From contig NZ_JAHKRM010000004.1 in assembly GCF_019396345.1 (NCBI RefSeq), forward strand, positions 434,001 to 498,000: DNA of 64,000 nt, in the 5' to 3' direction. Both the position numbers and the translations under genes were made by a program. Every line of letters begins with the position of its first letter. The stretch's first letter is position 1. This DNA is from Nonomuraea guangzhouensis (GTDB lineage Bacteria > Actinomycetota > Actinomycetes > Streptosporangiales > Streptosporangiaceae). Shown in pieces: positions 27,420 through 36,470 of this stretch. Below the pieces are notes generated by a model, which made no database searches, was not told the origin of the DNA, and saw only the letters and a program-made list of their open reading frames with translations.

Positions 27420-29032
27420 TGACCGTCTCGTACCGCGAGGAGGGGGTGGCCGAGGCCGCCTCCTCCGCCGCGGGGCGGCTCGTCGCCGATGGCGTGCCCG
27501 CGCGGCTCGCCGCCGGCGATCCCACGCTGTGGGGCGCGGACGCGGAGGCGGTGGCGGCCGTCCGGCTGGGCTGGCTGACCCTGCCACGCACCTCGCGCGA
27601 GCTGCTGCCCGAGCTCGGCAAGCTGGCCGAGCGGGCGCGCGCCGAGGGCCTGACCAACGTGGTGCTGGCCGGCATGGGCGGCTCGTCGCTGGCGCCCGAG
27701 GTGATCTGCGCGACCGCCGACGTACCGCTGACCGTCCTGGACACCACCGACCCGGGCCAGGTGCGACGGGCGCTGGAGGAGCCGCTCGACACCACGATCC
27801 TGGTCGTGGCCAGCAAGAGCGGCTCGACGGTCGAGACCGACAGCCACCTGCGCGTCTACGAGGAGCTCTTCCGCGAGGCGGGCATCGACCCGGCCGGCCG
27901 GATCGTGGTCGTCACCGACCCGGGCTCGCCGCTGGAGCGGACGGCCGTGGACGCCGGCTACCCCGTGGTGCTGGCCGCGCCCGACGTGGGCGGCCGCTAC
28001 TCGGCGCTGTCGGCGTTCGGCCTGGTGCCGAGCGCGCTGGCCGGAGCCGATGTGAAACGGCTGCTCGACGACGCCGAGGAGGTCCTGCCCCTGCTCTCGC
28101 TCGACACCGGCAACCCCGGGCTCGACCTGGGCGCGGCGCTCGGCGGAGCGGCGCTCGCCGGACGCGACAAGCTGATACTCGACGACCGGCTGTCCTCGAT
28201 CAGCGGGCTGCCCGAGTGGATCGAGCAGCTCGTCGCCGAGTCCACGGGCAAGGACGGCGTGGGCATCCTGCCGGTGGTCGGCGCCGAGCCGAACGGCGCC
28301 CGTGACGAGCTGGTCGTCGGGATCGACTCCGACGACGGCGACGTGCGCGTCGAGGGGCCGCTCGGCGCGCAGTTCCTCATCTGGGAGTACGCCACGGCCG
28401 TGGCCGGGCTGCTGCTGGAGATCGACCCGTTCGACCAGCCGAACGTGGCCGAGTCCAAGGCCAGTACGGCCGCGCTGCTCGACATGGAGGCGTTGCCGCT
28501 GGGTGAGCCGGTGCTGGTCGACGGGCCCGTGGAGGTCTACGGCTCGACCAGCGCCAAGGATCTGCCCGGCGTGCTGAGCGAGCTGCTCCACGCGGTGCCC
28601 GATGACGGCTACCTGGCCGTGATGGCGTACCTGGACCGGCTGTCGGCCTTCGATGTGTTCGTCCCTGACGGCGCGGACTTCGAGCAGATGACCGACGCGT
28701 GGATGGCGGCCGACCCGGCCACGCTCCGGGCGCTGCTTGCCCTGCGCACCGACCGGCCGGTCACCTTCGGGTGGGGGCCGCGCTTCCTGCACTCCACCGG
28801 CCAATATCACAAGGGCGGCCCGCAGAACGGGGTGTTCCTGCTGATCACCGGCGCCGTGGCCGACGACGTGCCGGTGCCCGGCAGGCCGTACACGCTGGGT
28901 GAGCTTCAGCTCGCGCAGGCGCTCGGCGACCTCGGGGCACTGCTGCAGCGCGGGCGGCCGACCGTACGCCTGCATTTGACCGATCGCGCGGCTGGAGTCG
29001 CGTACCTGCTCGAAGCCGCACAGGAGGCTTGA
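27419..29032 (+). CDS. pgi: Glucose-6-phosphate isomerase
   Basis: 537 aa. The SIS-fold sugar-phosphate site VVASKSGSTVETDSH (about residues 136-150) and the later GPRFLHSTGQYHKGGPQNG motif are the family signatures. It links glycolysis and the pentose phosphate route. In some bacteria tal and pgi are fused; here they are separate genes with a 1-base stop/start overlap. Confidence 0.95.
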   Translation: MTVSYREEGVAEAASSAAGRLVADGVPARLAAGDPTLWGADAEAVAAVRLGWLTLPRTSRELLPELGKLAERARAEGLTNVVLAGMGGSSLAPEVICATADVPLTVLDTTDPGQVRRALEEPLDTTILVVASKSGSTVETDSHLRVYEELFREAGIDPAGRIVVVTDPGSPLERTAVDAGYPVVLAAPDVGGRYSALSAFGLVPSALAGADVKRLLDDAEEVLPLLSLDTGNPGLDLGAALGGAALAGRDKLILDDRLSSISGLPEWIEQLVAESTGKDGVGILPVVGAEPNGARDELVVGIDSDDGDVRVEGPLGAQFLIWEYATAVAGLLLEIDPFDQPNVAESKASTAALLDMEALPLGEPVLVDGPVEVYGSTSAKDLPGVLSELLHAVPDDGYLAVMAYLDRLSAFDVFVPDGADFEQMTDAWMAADPATLRALLALRTDRPVTFGWGPRFLHSTGQYHKGGPQNGVFLLITGAVADDVPVPGRPYTLGELQLAQALGDLGALLQRGRPTVRLHLTDRAAGVAYLLEAAQEA

Positions 29033-29033
29033 G

Positions 29034-30656
29034 ATGACAGAGCCCGAAGCACCTCCGGAGGAGGCCGCCCTTGACAGCACGGCGGCGGCCACGATAGCCA
29101 CCTCAGCCGCGGGCACCTCCACCACCATCGAAGTGGCGGCCGCCAATCCGCTGCGCGATCCGCGCGACAAGCGGCTGCCCCGGGTGGCGGGACCTTGTGT
29201 CATGGTGCTGTTCGGCGTGACGGGAGACCTGGCCAAGCGCAAGCTGCTGCCGGCGATCTACGACCTGGGCAACCGGGGGCTGCTGCCGCCCGGTTTCTCG
29301 CTGGTCGGGTTCGCCAGGCGGGACTGGAAGGACCAGGACTTCGCCCAGGTGACCCATGACGCCGTCAAGGCGCATGCCAGGACGCCCTTCCGCGAGGAGG
29401 TCTGGAAGCAGCTGCGCGAGGGCATCCACTTCGTGCCCGGCGAGTTCTCCGACGACGGCGCGTTCGACGCGCTGGCGATGGCGCTGAAGGAGATCGACGA
29501 GACCCGGGGCACCGGCGGCAACTATGCGTTCTACCTGTCCGTGCCGCCGAAGTTCTTCCCCGTGGTGGTGGAGCAGCTCAAGCGGACCGGGCTGTCCGAC
29601 GCGCCCGACGGGTCGTGGCGGCGCGTGGTGATCGAGAAGCCGTTCGGGCACGACCTGAAGTCGGCGCACGAGCTGAACGAGATCACCACCTCGGCCTTCC
29701 CGGAGAGCTCGATCTTCAGGATCGACCACTACCTGGGCAAGGAGACCGTCCAGAACATCATGGCCCTGAGGTTCGCCAACAACCTCTACGAGCCCATCTG
29801 GAACCGTAGCTACGTCGACCACGTGCAGATCACCATGGCCGAGGACATCGGCATCGGCGGCCGGGCCGGCTACTACGACGGCATCGGCGCGGCCCGCGAC
29901 GTGATCCAGAACCACCTGCTCCAGCTGCTCGCCCTGGTGGCGATGGAGGACCCGACGTCCTTCGACGCCTCCGCGCTGCGCCGGGAGAAGGAGAAGGTGC
30001 TCAAGGCCGTGCGGCTGCCGTCCGACCTCGGGCTCAACACCGCCCGCGGACAATACGACGCGGGCTGGCAGGGCGGCGAGAAGGTGGTCGGCTACCTGCA
30101 GGAGGACGGCATCTCCGCCGACTCCATCACCGAGACGTACGCGGCCATCAAGCTGGAGATCGCCAACCGGCGCTGGGCGGGCGTGCCGTTCTACCTGCGT
30201 GCCGGCAAGCGCCTGGGCCGCCGGGTCACCGAGGTGGCCGTGGTGTTCCAGCGGGCGCCGCACCTGCCGTTCAGCAAGGACGACACCGAGATCCTCGGCC
30301 AGAACGCGCTGGTCATCAGGGTGCAGCCGGACGAGGGCATCACCGTGCGGTTCGGCTCCAAGGTGCCGGGCACGGCCATGGAGGTGCGCGACGTCTCGAT
30401 GGACTTCGCCTACGGCGAGTCCTTCCTGGAGTCGTCCCCCGAGGCGTACGAGCGGCTGCTGCTCGACGTGATGATCGGCGACCCGCCGCTCTTCCCGCAC
30501 CAGCGGGAGGTCGAGCTGTCGTGGAAGATCCTCGACCCGATCGAGGAGTTCTGGGCCACGCAGGGCCAGCCCGAGGGTTACCCGTCCGGCGCGTGGGGGC
30601 CGGAGTCCGCCGACGCGATGATGGCCCGTGACGGTCGTGTGTGGAGGAGACTCTGA
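29034..30656 (+). CDS. zwf: Glucose-6-phosphate 1-dehydrogenase
   Basis: 540 aa, making NADPH in the first step of the oxidative pentose phosphate pathway. The nucleotide motif GVTGDLAKRK is at about 61-70, and the substrate motif RIDHYLGKE at about 227-235. An Ala/Thr-rich N-terminal extension of about 45 residues precedes the catalytic domain. It starts 1 bp after the pgi stop. Confidence 0.97.
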   Translation: MTEPEAPPEEAALDSTAAATIATSAAGTSTTIEVAAANPLRDPRDKRLPRVAGPCVMVLFGVTGDLAKRKLLPAIYDLGNRGLLPPGFSLVGFARRDWKDQDFAQVTHDAVKAHARTPFREEVWKQLREGIHFVPGEFSDDGAFDALAMALKEIDETRGTGGNYAFYLSVPPKFFPVVVEQLKRTGLSDAPDGSWRRVVIEKPFGHDLKSAHELNEITTSAFPESSIFRIDHYLGKETVQNIMALRFANNLYEPIWNRSYVDHVQITMAEDIGIGGRAGYYDGIGAARDVIQNHLLQLLALVAMEDPTSFDASALRREKEKVLKAVRLPSDLGLNTARGQYDAGWQGGEKVVGYLQEDGISADSITETYAAIKLEIANRRWAGVPFYLRAGKRLGRRVTEVAVVFQRAPHLPFSKDDTEILGQNALVIRVQPDEGITVRFGSKVPGTAMEVRDVSMDFAYGESFLESSPEAYERLLLDVMIGDPPLFPHQREVELSWKILDPIEEFWATQGQPEGYPSGAWGPESADAMMARDGRVWRRL

Positions 30657-31570
30657 TGACCACCTTTATGCTCACCGACACGACGGCGGGGAAGATCTCC
30701 GCGCAGTTCACGCACCTGCGCCACCAGATGGGCGCGCCGGCGATAGGGATGGTGCTGACGCTGGTCGTGGTCTGCGAGGAGCGCGACCAGTACGACTCGC
30801 TCCGCGCGGCCAGCGAGGCGGCCCGCGAGCACCCCTCGCGCATCATCGTGGTGATCAACCGCGAGTCCGACGAGACCAACCGGCTCGACGCGGAGCTGCG
30901 CATCGGCGAGTCCACGCCGGGCGAGGTGGTCGTGCTGCGGCTGTACGGCGAGCTGACCGAGCACGCCGACTCGGTGGTCAGCCCGCTGCTGCTGCCCGAC
31001 ACGCCGGTCGTGGCCTGGTGGCCGGGCCTGGCGCCCGACGTGATGTCCAAGGACCCGATCGGGATGCTCGCCCAGCGGCGCATCTCCGACGCCAGGTCCG
31101 CGCACGACGGCGGGCTCAAGTCGCTGATGACCAGGGCCAAGGGCTACGCCCCCGGCGACACGGACCTGTCCTGGGCCCGGCTGACGCCGTGGCGCAGCCT
31201 GCTGGCGGCGGCGTTCGACCAGCCCGCGGGCCAGTTGCACAAGGGTTCCGTCGAGGCTTCCGAGGGCAACCCGAGCGCGCCGCTGCTGGCCGCGTGGCTG
31301 TCGGAACGCCTCGGCGCGCCGGTCAAGGTGGGCGAGTCCAGCGGGCCCGGCATCACCGCCGTACGGCTCACGATGACCGACGGCGAGCTGACGGTGTCCA
31401 GGAGCGACGCCAGGCTGGCGACGCTGACGCGGCCCGGCCAGCCGGACCGGATCGTGGCCCTGGCCCGGCGGCAGACCTCCGAGCTGCTGGCGGAGGAGCT
31501 GCGGCGGCTCGACTCCGACGAGATCTACGGGGTGGCGGTCAAGCGGCTGGCCCGCACGCACAAGTCCTGA
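30656..31570 (+). CDS. opcA: OpcA, allosteric partner of glucose-6-phosphate dehydrogenase
   Basis: 304 aa. OpcA assembles with Zwf and stimulates it in actinobacteria and cyanobacteria. The PVVAWWPGLAPD segment and overall length are typical. The ATG at 30656 shares a base with the zwf stop and follows a GGAGGAG, better than a GTG five codons earlier. Confidence 0.95.
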   Translation: MTTFMLTDTTAGKISAQFTHLRHQMGAPAIGMVLTLVVVCEERDQYDSLRAASEAAREHPSRIIVVINRESDETNRLDAELRIGESTPGEVVVLRLYGELTEHADSVVSPLLLPDTPVVAWWPGLAPDVMSKDPIGMLAQRRISDARSAHDGGLKSLMTRAKGYAPGDTDLSWARLTPWRSLLAAAFDQPAGQLHKGSVEASEGNPSAPLLAAWLSERLGAPVKVGESSGPGITAVRLTMTDGELTVSRSDARLATLTRPGQPDRIVALARRQTSELLAEELRRLDSDEIYGVAVKRLARTHKS

Positions 31571-31577
31571 CCCCTCT

Positions 31578-31627
31578 CCCACCGGCCGGCGCGGGCCCTG
31601 TCCCGGGGGTCGCGCCCGGCCGGTGGG
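31578..31627. repeat. Intercistronic inverted repeat between opcA and pgl
   Basis: Perfect 12-bp arms (31578-31589 CCCACCGGCCGG and 31616-31627) flank a GC-rich 26-nt loop. No T-tract follows. It may stabilise or partly terminate the message upstream of pgl. Confidence 0.55.
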
Positions 31628-31651
31628 TGCCGATCGTGAAAGAGTGAGTTC

Positions 31652-32425
31652 GTGAGCGTTCCCAATGTGGTCGTCCATCGTGACGGCGACGTCCTCGCCA
31701 AGGCCGTGGCGGCGCGGATCATCACCCGGCTGGTCGACGTGCAGTCGGCCAAGGGGTCGGCGTCCCTGGTCCTGACCGGCGGCACGGTCGGCCACGCGAC
31801 GCTGGCCGCGATCGCCGCCACGCCGGCGCGCGACGCGGTCGACTGGCACCGCCTCGACATCTGGTGGGGCGACGAGCGCTTCCTGCCGGCCGGTGACCCC
31901 GAGCGCAACGAGACGGGCGCCCGCAAGGCGCTCCTCGACCACGTCGAGCTCGACCCCGAGCGGGTGCACGTCATGCGCGGGCCCGACTCGGGGATGTCGG
32001 CGGAGGAGTCGGCCGAGTCCTACGCGGCCGAGCTGCGCAAGGCGGCCCGGCCGGAGGATCACGGACCGGTGCCCAACTTCGACGTGATGCTGCTCGGCAT
32101 CGGGCCCGACGCGCACGTGGCGTCCCTGTTCCCCGGGATGCCGGCGCTGTACGACACGCGGCCCGTGGTGGCCGTCCACGGCGCTCCCAAGCCGCCGCCC
32201 ACGCGCATCTCGCTGACGCTGCCGACGATCCAGGCCTCGCGCGAGGTGTGGGTGGTGGCGGCGGGCGAGGAGAAGTCAGGCGCCGTACGACTGGCGCTGT
32301 CCGACTCCGGGCCCGTCCAGGTGCCCGCGGCCGGGGCCAGGGGGCGGGGGCGGACGCTGTTCCTGCTCGACAGGACCGCCGCCGCCAAGCTCCCGCCGGG
32401 CCTGGGCCGCATCGCCTCCCCCTGA
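31652..32425 (+). CDS. pgl: 6-phosphogluconolactonase
   Basis: 257 aa, DevB/Pgl type. It hydrolyses 6-phosphogluconolactone, the Zwf product. Motifs LTGGTVGH, WWGDERFLP and LLGIGPDAHVASLFPG match the family. The GTG at 31652 follows a GAGTGAG. It is the last gene of the operon, convergent with add. Confidence 0.95.
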   Translation: MSVPNVVVHRDGDVLAKAVAARIITRLVDVQSAKGSASLVLTGGTVGHATLAAIAATPARDAVDWHRLDIWWGDERFLPAGDPERNETGARKALLDHVELDPERVHVMRGPDSGMSAEESAESYAAELRKAARPEDHGPVPNFDVMLLGIGPDAHVASLFPGMPALYDTRPVVAVHGAPKPPPTRISLTLPTIQASREVWVVAAGEEKSGAVRLALSDSGPVQVPAAGARGRGRTLFLLDRTAAAKLPPGLGRIASP

Positions 32426-32431
32426 GCCGTA

Positions 32432-33463
32432 TCAGCCGGTCAGCGCGTCGATCTCGGCCAGGAGCGCCTGCTTGCGCTCCGGCGCCAGGAAGGACGCGTG
32501 CACGCCGTTGCGGGCGAGCCGGGCCAGTTCCGGCTCGCCGAGGCCGAACACGCGCGCGGCGACGCGGTACTCCCCGGCCAGGGTGGTGGCGAACATGGGC
32601 GGGTCGTCGCTGTTCAGCGTGACGAACAGCCCCTCCTCCAGCAGCCTGGGCAGCGGGTGGTCCTCGATGCGGGCCACCTGCCCGGTGCAGACGTTCGACG
32701 TCGGGCAGACGTCCAGCGGGAGCTGCCTCTCGCGCAGGTAGGCCACCAGGCGCGGGTCCTGGAGGCAGGAGATGCCGTGGCCGATGCGCTCGGCGCCCAG
32801 CCCTTCGATGACCTCCCAGACGCTCTCGGGACCGGTCATCTCGCCGCCGTGCGGCACGCTGTGCAGGCCCGCCGCGCGCGCCGCCGCGAAGGCGTCCCGG
32901 TAGGCGTCACGGTACCGCGGGCGGCTCTGCTCGATCCCGCCCAGGCCGAAACCTACCAATGCGGCGGGAGGTTCCTCCAAGGCGTGCATGACCGTGATCT
33001 TGGCCGCCTCCTCGCCGAACTCGCCGGGGATGTCGAAGATGTAGGCCATCTCCACGCCGTGGTCGGTCGCGGACCGGCGGGCGGCCAGGTCGAGCGCCTC
33101 GGTGACCTCGCGCATGGGCATCCCGACGATGCTGTGGGCGTACGGGGTGACCTGCAGCTCGGCGTAGCGGGCGCCCTGGGAGGACAGGTCGCGGGCCAGG
33201 CCGAGCACGAGGGTGGCGACGTCCTCCGGCTCGCGGACCAGCGCGTTGACGGCTCCGTACACCTGCGCGAAGTGGGGGAAGTCGCGGAAGGCGTAGAAGG
33301 CGCGCAGTTCCTCCTCCGTCGTGGGGACCGGGCCGCCCGGGTGGCGGCGGGCGAGCTCCAGGACGGTGGCCACGGAGGCGGAGCCGACCAGGTGTACGTG
33401 CAGCTCTACCTTGGGCAGGGCGTCGATGAAGGCGTCGGTGGGGGTCGTCATGGCGACGACCAT
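32432..33463 (-). CDS. add: Adenosine deaminase
   Basis: 343 aa. The Zn-binding HVH in KVELHVHLVGS, the HGGEMTG catalytic motif, GHGISC and the late LNSDDPPMF aspartates are all present. It converts (deoxy)adenosine to inosine in purine salvage. The ATG at 33463 or one four codons later (33451) could be the start; neither has a strong ribosome site. A typical substitution is Gly-Ser instead of Asp-Gly after HVHL (HLVGS). Confidence 0.9.
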   Translation of the reverse strand: MVVAMTTPTDAFIDALPKVELHVHLVGSASVATVLELARRHPGGPVPTTEEELRAFYAFRDFPHFAQVYGAVNALVREPEDVATLVLGLARDLSSQGARYAELQVTPYAHSIVGMPMREVTEALDLAARRSATDHGVEMAYIFDIPGEFGEEAAKITVMHALEEPPAALVGFGLGGIEQSRPRYRDAYRDAFAAARAAGLHSVPHGGEMTGPESVWEVIEGLGAERIGHGISCLQDPRLVAYLRERQLPLDVCPTSNVCTGQVARIEDHPLPRLLEEGLFVTLNSDDPPMFATTLAGEYRVAARVFGLGEPELARLARNGVHASFLAPERKQALLAEIDALTG

Positions 33464-33531
33464 AAGCCCGCTATTTCACCCCAAAACAGAGTTTGAGGCG
33501 AAATTTCACACAAAAATGTGAGGTTCCGCGC

Positions 33532-34104
33532 TCATTGCGACCAGGCGTGGACCAGTGGCAGCAGGACCGTGTCCACCGAGTCCGCGACGAAGGAGTCGTC
33601 GAACAGCGGCCCGAGGAAGATCATGCGGTGCCAGACCAGCGCCTCCGCCACCCCGAACAGCCGGCCCGGATCCACCGGCCCCGGCAGGTCGCCGCGCTCC
33701 CTGGCCCGCTCCAGCAGCGCCGCCACCCCGCCCAGATCCTTGGCCGGCATGTGCTCGCGCAGCGTCCTGGCCAGCTCCTGGTGGGAGACCAGCGTCGACG
33801 ACAGCCCCATGATGAGGCCGTGCTTGCGTTCGACGGACCCGCACAGGCCGCCGAACACCGAGGCGAGATCGCCGCGCAGCGAACCGGTGTCGTCGGCGGC
33901 CGGCGTGTCCATGTCGAACCGGCGGCAGATGACGTCGACCACCAGCTCCGGCTTGCCCGCCCACCGGCGGTAGATGGTGGCCTTGCTGGCCTTGGCCCGC
34001 CTGGCGATCTGATCGACCGACATGCGGTCGTAGCCCATCTCCGACAGCAGCGCCAGCGTCGCGTCGAGGATGGCCCGCTCCCGCTCGGGGTCGAGTGGTG
34101 CCAC
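33532..34104 (-). CDS. TetR-family regulator
   Basis: 190 aa. The N-terminal HTH (MSVDQIARRAKASKATIYRRW, here split as MSVDQIA...ATIYRRW) is standard; the C-terminal ligand domain is variable. The GTG at 34104 lies 11 bp after the SDR stop with GAAGGAC upstream, so it is co-transcribed with the SDR gene. It probably binds the palindrome at 34994-35016 and so controls its own operon. Confidence 0.9.
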   Translation of the reverse strand: MAPLDPERERAILDATLALLSEMGYDRMSVDQIARRAKASKATIYRRWAGKPELVVDVICRRFDMDTPAADDTGSLRGDLASVFGGLCGSVERKHGLIMGLSSTLVSHQELARTLREHMPAKDLGGVAALLERARERGDLPGPVDPGRLFGVAEALVWHRMIFLGPLFDDSFVADSVDTVLLPLVHAWSQ

Positions 34105-34115
34105 GTGCCCGTCCT

Positions 34116-34982
34116 TCAGCTGTAGGTGATCTCGTCGAATCGTACGCCGGTCAGCCGCGTGGACACGTCCCACAGCTCGGCGGCGAGCTGCTCGGAGCGG
34201 GCCGCCTTCGACGGCGTGAGCAGCTGGGTCTTGGGACCGACGAACTCCCCGCCGTGGATCTCCGGCGAGGTGGCCGCGTACAGGGAGGACACCGCACCGG
34301 CCGCCGCGCCCTTCAGGAACACCCCCACGAGGGGCTGTAGCGGCCCCAGCGTGAAGAAGTTGGTGGCCGTGGCACCAGGGTGGGTGGCGACGCTGACCAG
34401 GTCCACCTGGGACCGCTGAGCGCGTCGCTGGAGCTCCAGGGTGAAGAGCAGATTGGCCAGCTTGGAGCGGCCGTAGGAGCTCATCTTCTTGTAGCCACGC
34501 TCCAGGCCCAGGTCGTCGAAGTCCAGCCTGCCCATTTTGTGCGCGTCGCTGGAGACGTTGACCACCCGCGCGCCGGGCCGCGACAGCAGCAGGGGCAGCA
34601 GCAGGCCGGTGAGCGCGAAGTGGCCCAGGTGATTGGTGCCGAACTGCATCTCGAAGCCGTCACGGGTCAGCTGTCGCGGGATCATGCCGACGCCCGCGTT
34701 GTTGACCAGCAGGTCCACCCGGTCGACGCCGGCCGCGAAGCTCCTGACCGATGCGAGGTCGGCCAGGTCCAGCGTGCCGTGCTCGACCTCGGCGCCGGGG
34801 ACGGCCCGGCGGATCTCCGCCACGGCCGCGCCGCCCTTCGCGGCCGAGCGGGTGGCCACGACGACGCGGGCGCCGTGTCTGGCGAGCTCGAGCGCGGTGG
34901 GCAGGCCGATGCCGCTGTTGGCGCCGGTCACGATGGCCGTCTTGCCGCTCAGGCCGGGCATGTCGGCGGGGGTCCAGGTCAT
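34116..34982 (-). CDS. Short-chain dehydrogenase/reductase
   Basis: 288 aa. Cofactor motif TGANSGIG, the NNAGV motif and the catalytic YGRSK (with Ser in NVSSDAHKM) place it in the retinol dehydrogenase/WWOX-like SDR group. Substrate unknown. The ATG at 34982 has a TGGAGTGG ribosome site. Its promoter region carries a TetR-type palindrome. Confidence 0.9.
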   Translation of the reverse strand: MTWTPADMPGLSGKTAIVTGANSGIGLPTALELARHGARVVVATRSAAKGGAAVAEIRRAVPGAEVEHGTLDLADLASVRSFAAGVDRVDLLVNNAGVGMIPRQLTRDGFEMQFGTNHLGHFALTGLLLPLLLSRPGARVVNVSSDAHKMGRLDFDDLGLERGYKKMSSYGRSKLANLLFTLELQRRAQRSQVDLVSVATHPGATATNFFTLGPLQPLVGVFLKGAAAGAVSSLYAATSPEIHGGEFVGPKTQLLTPSKAARSEQLAAELWDVSTRLTGVRFDEITYS

Positions 34983-34993
34983 CACCACTCCAG

Positions 34994-35016
34994 GTGTACG
35001 GAACCGTTTCGTACAC
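34994..35016. promoter_or_regulatory. TetR-type operator upstream of the SDR-TetR operon
   Basis: A 23-bp imperfect palindrome with perfect GTGTACG / CGTACAC outer arms and an AAC/GTT inner match lies 11 bp upstream of the SDR start and just beyond the stop of the upstream gene. The form (outer GTAC arms around an AAACGGTT-like core) is typical of TetR operators in actinobacteria. Confidence 0.7.
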
Positions 35017-35017
35017 T

Positions 35018-35809
35018 CTAACGCTCCGCCCGCTGCCGCGCGTGCCGCTCCTCCCGTTGGGCGACCTCCAGCCGCTGGGTGCTCTCGGCGAGCCTCTTGC
35101 GGGCCTTGGCCAGCTTCCGCTCCAGCCCGGCGACCCGCTCGGCGCGCTCGTCGTGCTCCTTCCCGGCCTGCTCCAGGGCGGCGACCCACTCCTGGTGGGC
35201 GTTGCGCGCCTCCTGACGTTCGGCGGCCTTCCTGGCCTCGGCCTCTTCCCGCCGGTTCGCCTCGGCGGCCGAGTCCACCGGCCTTTTGGCAGGTCTGCCG
35301 CGCGGCACCGGGGCCGGGGCGAAGCCGCTGTAGCTGAGCGGCTTGGCCAGCCGGCCCCGCCGTACCTCCTCGGCCGCGCCCGCGTCCACGACGGCGGCGT
35401 CGAGCGTCTGCTCGGCCTCGGCCGCCGCGGCGGCCGACAGAGCGGCGTCCCGCCTGATCAGCCGGGACAGGGCCCCCGCCAGCTCGCCGCGCCGCCGGGT
35501 CAGCTCCGCCAGCGCCTCGGCGTCGTGCGCCTCCCACGCCTCGCGCAACCGCGCCCCGAGCGCCAGCAGCTCACCGAGGTCGTCCGGATGCTCGCGGACC
35601 AGCCGGTTCACGGCCGCGGCGGACACCGTGGGCTTACGCAGCCCGGCGATGTCGCGGGCCAGCCGTACGTCGCCCGCGTCCTTGGCGGTACGGGCCTCGG
35701 CCGCGCGTGCGGCGGTGAACTCGGACGGCGGGAGCGCATACAGGCGACCGGCCACCTCGTCAAGATCCACACTGGTCAAATACCCCACATCGGCTGGTTT
35801 GTAGCGCAT
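35018..35809 (-). CDS. Hypothetical Ala/Arg-rich coiled-coil protein
   Basis: 263 aa. No family is recognised with certainty. The N-terminal 60 residues (MRYKPADVGYLTSVDLDEV, then LPPSEFTAARAAEAR) look folded and resemble a recurrent actinobacterial DUF. The C-terminal 80 residues are highly charged heptad-like coiled coil (KKLAEARK-type). No signal peptide or membrane helix. Divergent from the Clp-N gene with only 34 bp between starts; the message may be leaderless. Confidence 0.7.
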   Translation of the reverse strand: MRYKPADVGYLTSVDLDEVAGRLYALPPSEFTAARAAEARTAKDAGDVRLARDIAGLRKPTVSAAAVNRLVREHPDDLGELLALGARLREAWEAHDAEALAELTRRRGELAGALSRLIRRDAALSAAAAAEAEQTLDAAVVDAGAAEEVRRGRLAKPLSYSGFAPAPVPRGRPAKRPVDSAAEANRREEAEARKAAERQEARNAHQEWVAALEQAGKEHDERAERVAGLERKLAKARKRLAESTQRLEVAQREERHARQRAER

Positions 35810-35843
35810 AGTGGAGGCACGCCACTCGAACGGAGGACCACCG

Positions 35844-36470
35844 GTGTTCGAGCGCTTCACCGACCGTGCCCGAAGGGTCGTCGTCCTCGCCCAGGAAGAG
35901 GCGCGGATGCTGAGCCACGACTACATCGGCACGGAACACATCCTGCTCGGCCTCATCCACGAGGGCGAGGGCGTGGCGGCGCTGACGCTCGACAGCCTCG
36001 GCGTCGAGCTGGGGACCGTGCGCGCGTACGTCGAGCGCGAAGTCGGCCAGGGCGACACGGCGCCGAGCGGGCACATCCCGTTCACCCCGCGCGCCAAGAA
36101 GGTCCTGGAGCTCTCGCTGCGCGAGGCCCTGCAGCTGCGCCACAACTACATCGGCACCGAGCACATCCTGCTCGGGGTGATCAGGGAGGGCGAGGGGCTC
36201 GCCGTCCGCGCGATCGTGGATCGCGGCGTGGAGCTGGGCGACCTGCGGCACCGCGTGCTCACCCGGCTCGGCCAGGGGCCGAAGGAGCGGCCGAGTGAGA
36301 TGTTCTTCGCCGCCGGCTCGATGCTCGGCGAGCGGCTCACCCAGATCCAGGAGAGCCTCGACCGGATCGAGCGCCACCTGGGCATCCAGCGGCCCGACCA
36401 GGCGCCGCCCGCCCCGGAATCCGCAGAGCGGGAATCCGGGCCGGACGAAGGCGAGCGGGAGTCAGGCTGA
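35844..36470 (+). CDS. Stand-alone Clp N-terminal domain protein
   Basis: 208 aa. Two Clp-N repeats (about residues 2-75 and 77-150), each with an HxYIGTEHILLGL(I/V) signature, closely match the ClpC N-domain. No AAA+ ATPase module follows; the C-terminus is a charged, Pro/Glu-rich tail. It may act as an adaptor or decoy for ClpC/ClpP, an inference from domain content. GTG at 35844 with GGAGG upstream. Confidence 0.88.
   Translation: MFERFTDRARRVVVLAQEEARMLSHDYIGTEHILLGLIHEGEGVAALTLDSLGVELGTVRAYVEREVGQGDTAPSGHIPFTPRAKKVLELSLREALQLRHNYIGTEHILLGVIREGEGLAVRAIVDRGVELGDLRHRVLTRLGQGPKERPSEMFFAAGSMLGERLTQIQESLDRIERHLGIQRPDQAPPAPESAERESGPDEGERESG

Noticed and set aside
33500..33515. TCACA...TGTGA hairpin after the TetR gene
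   Set aside because: Five-bp stem, too weak to list as a terminator, though it could contribute to one.
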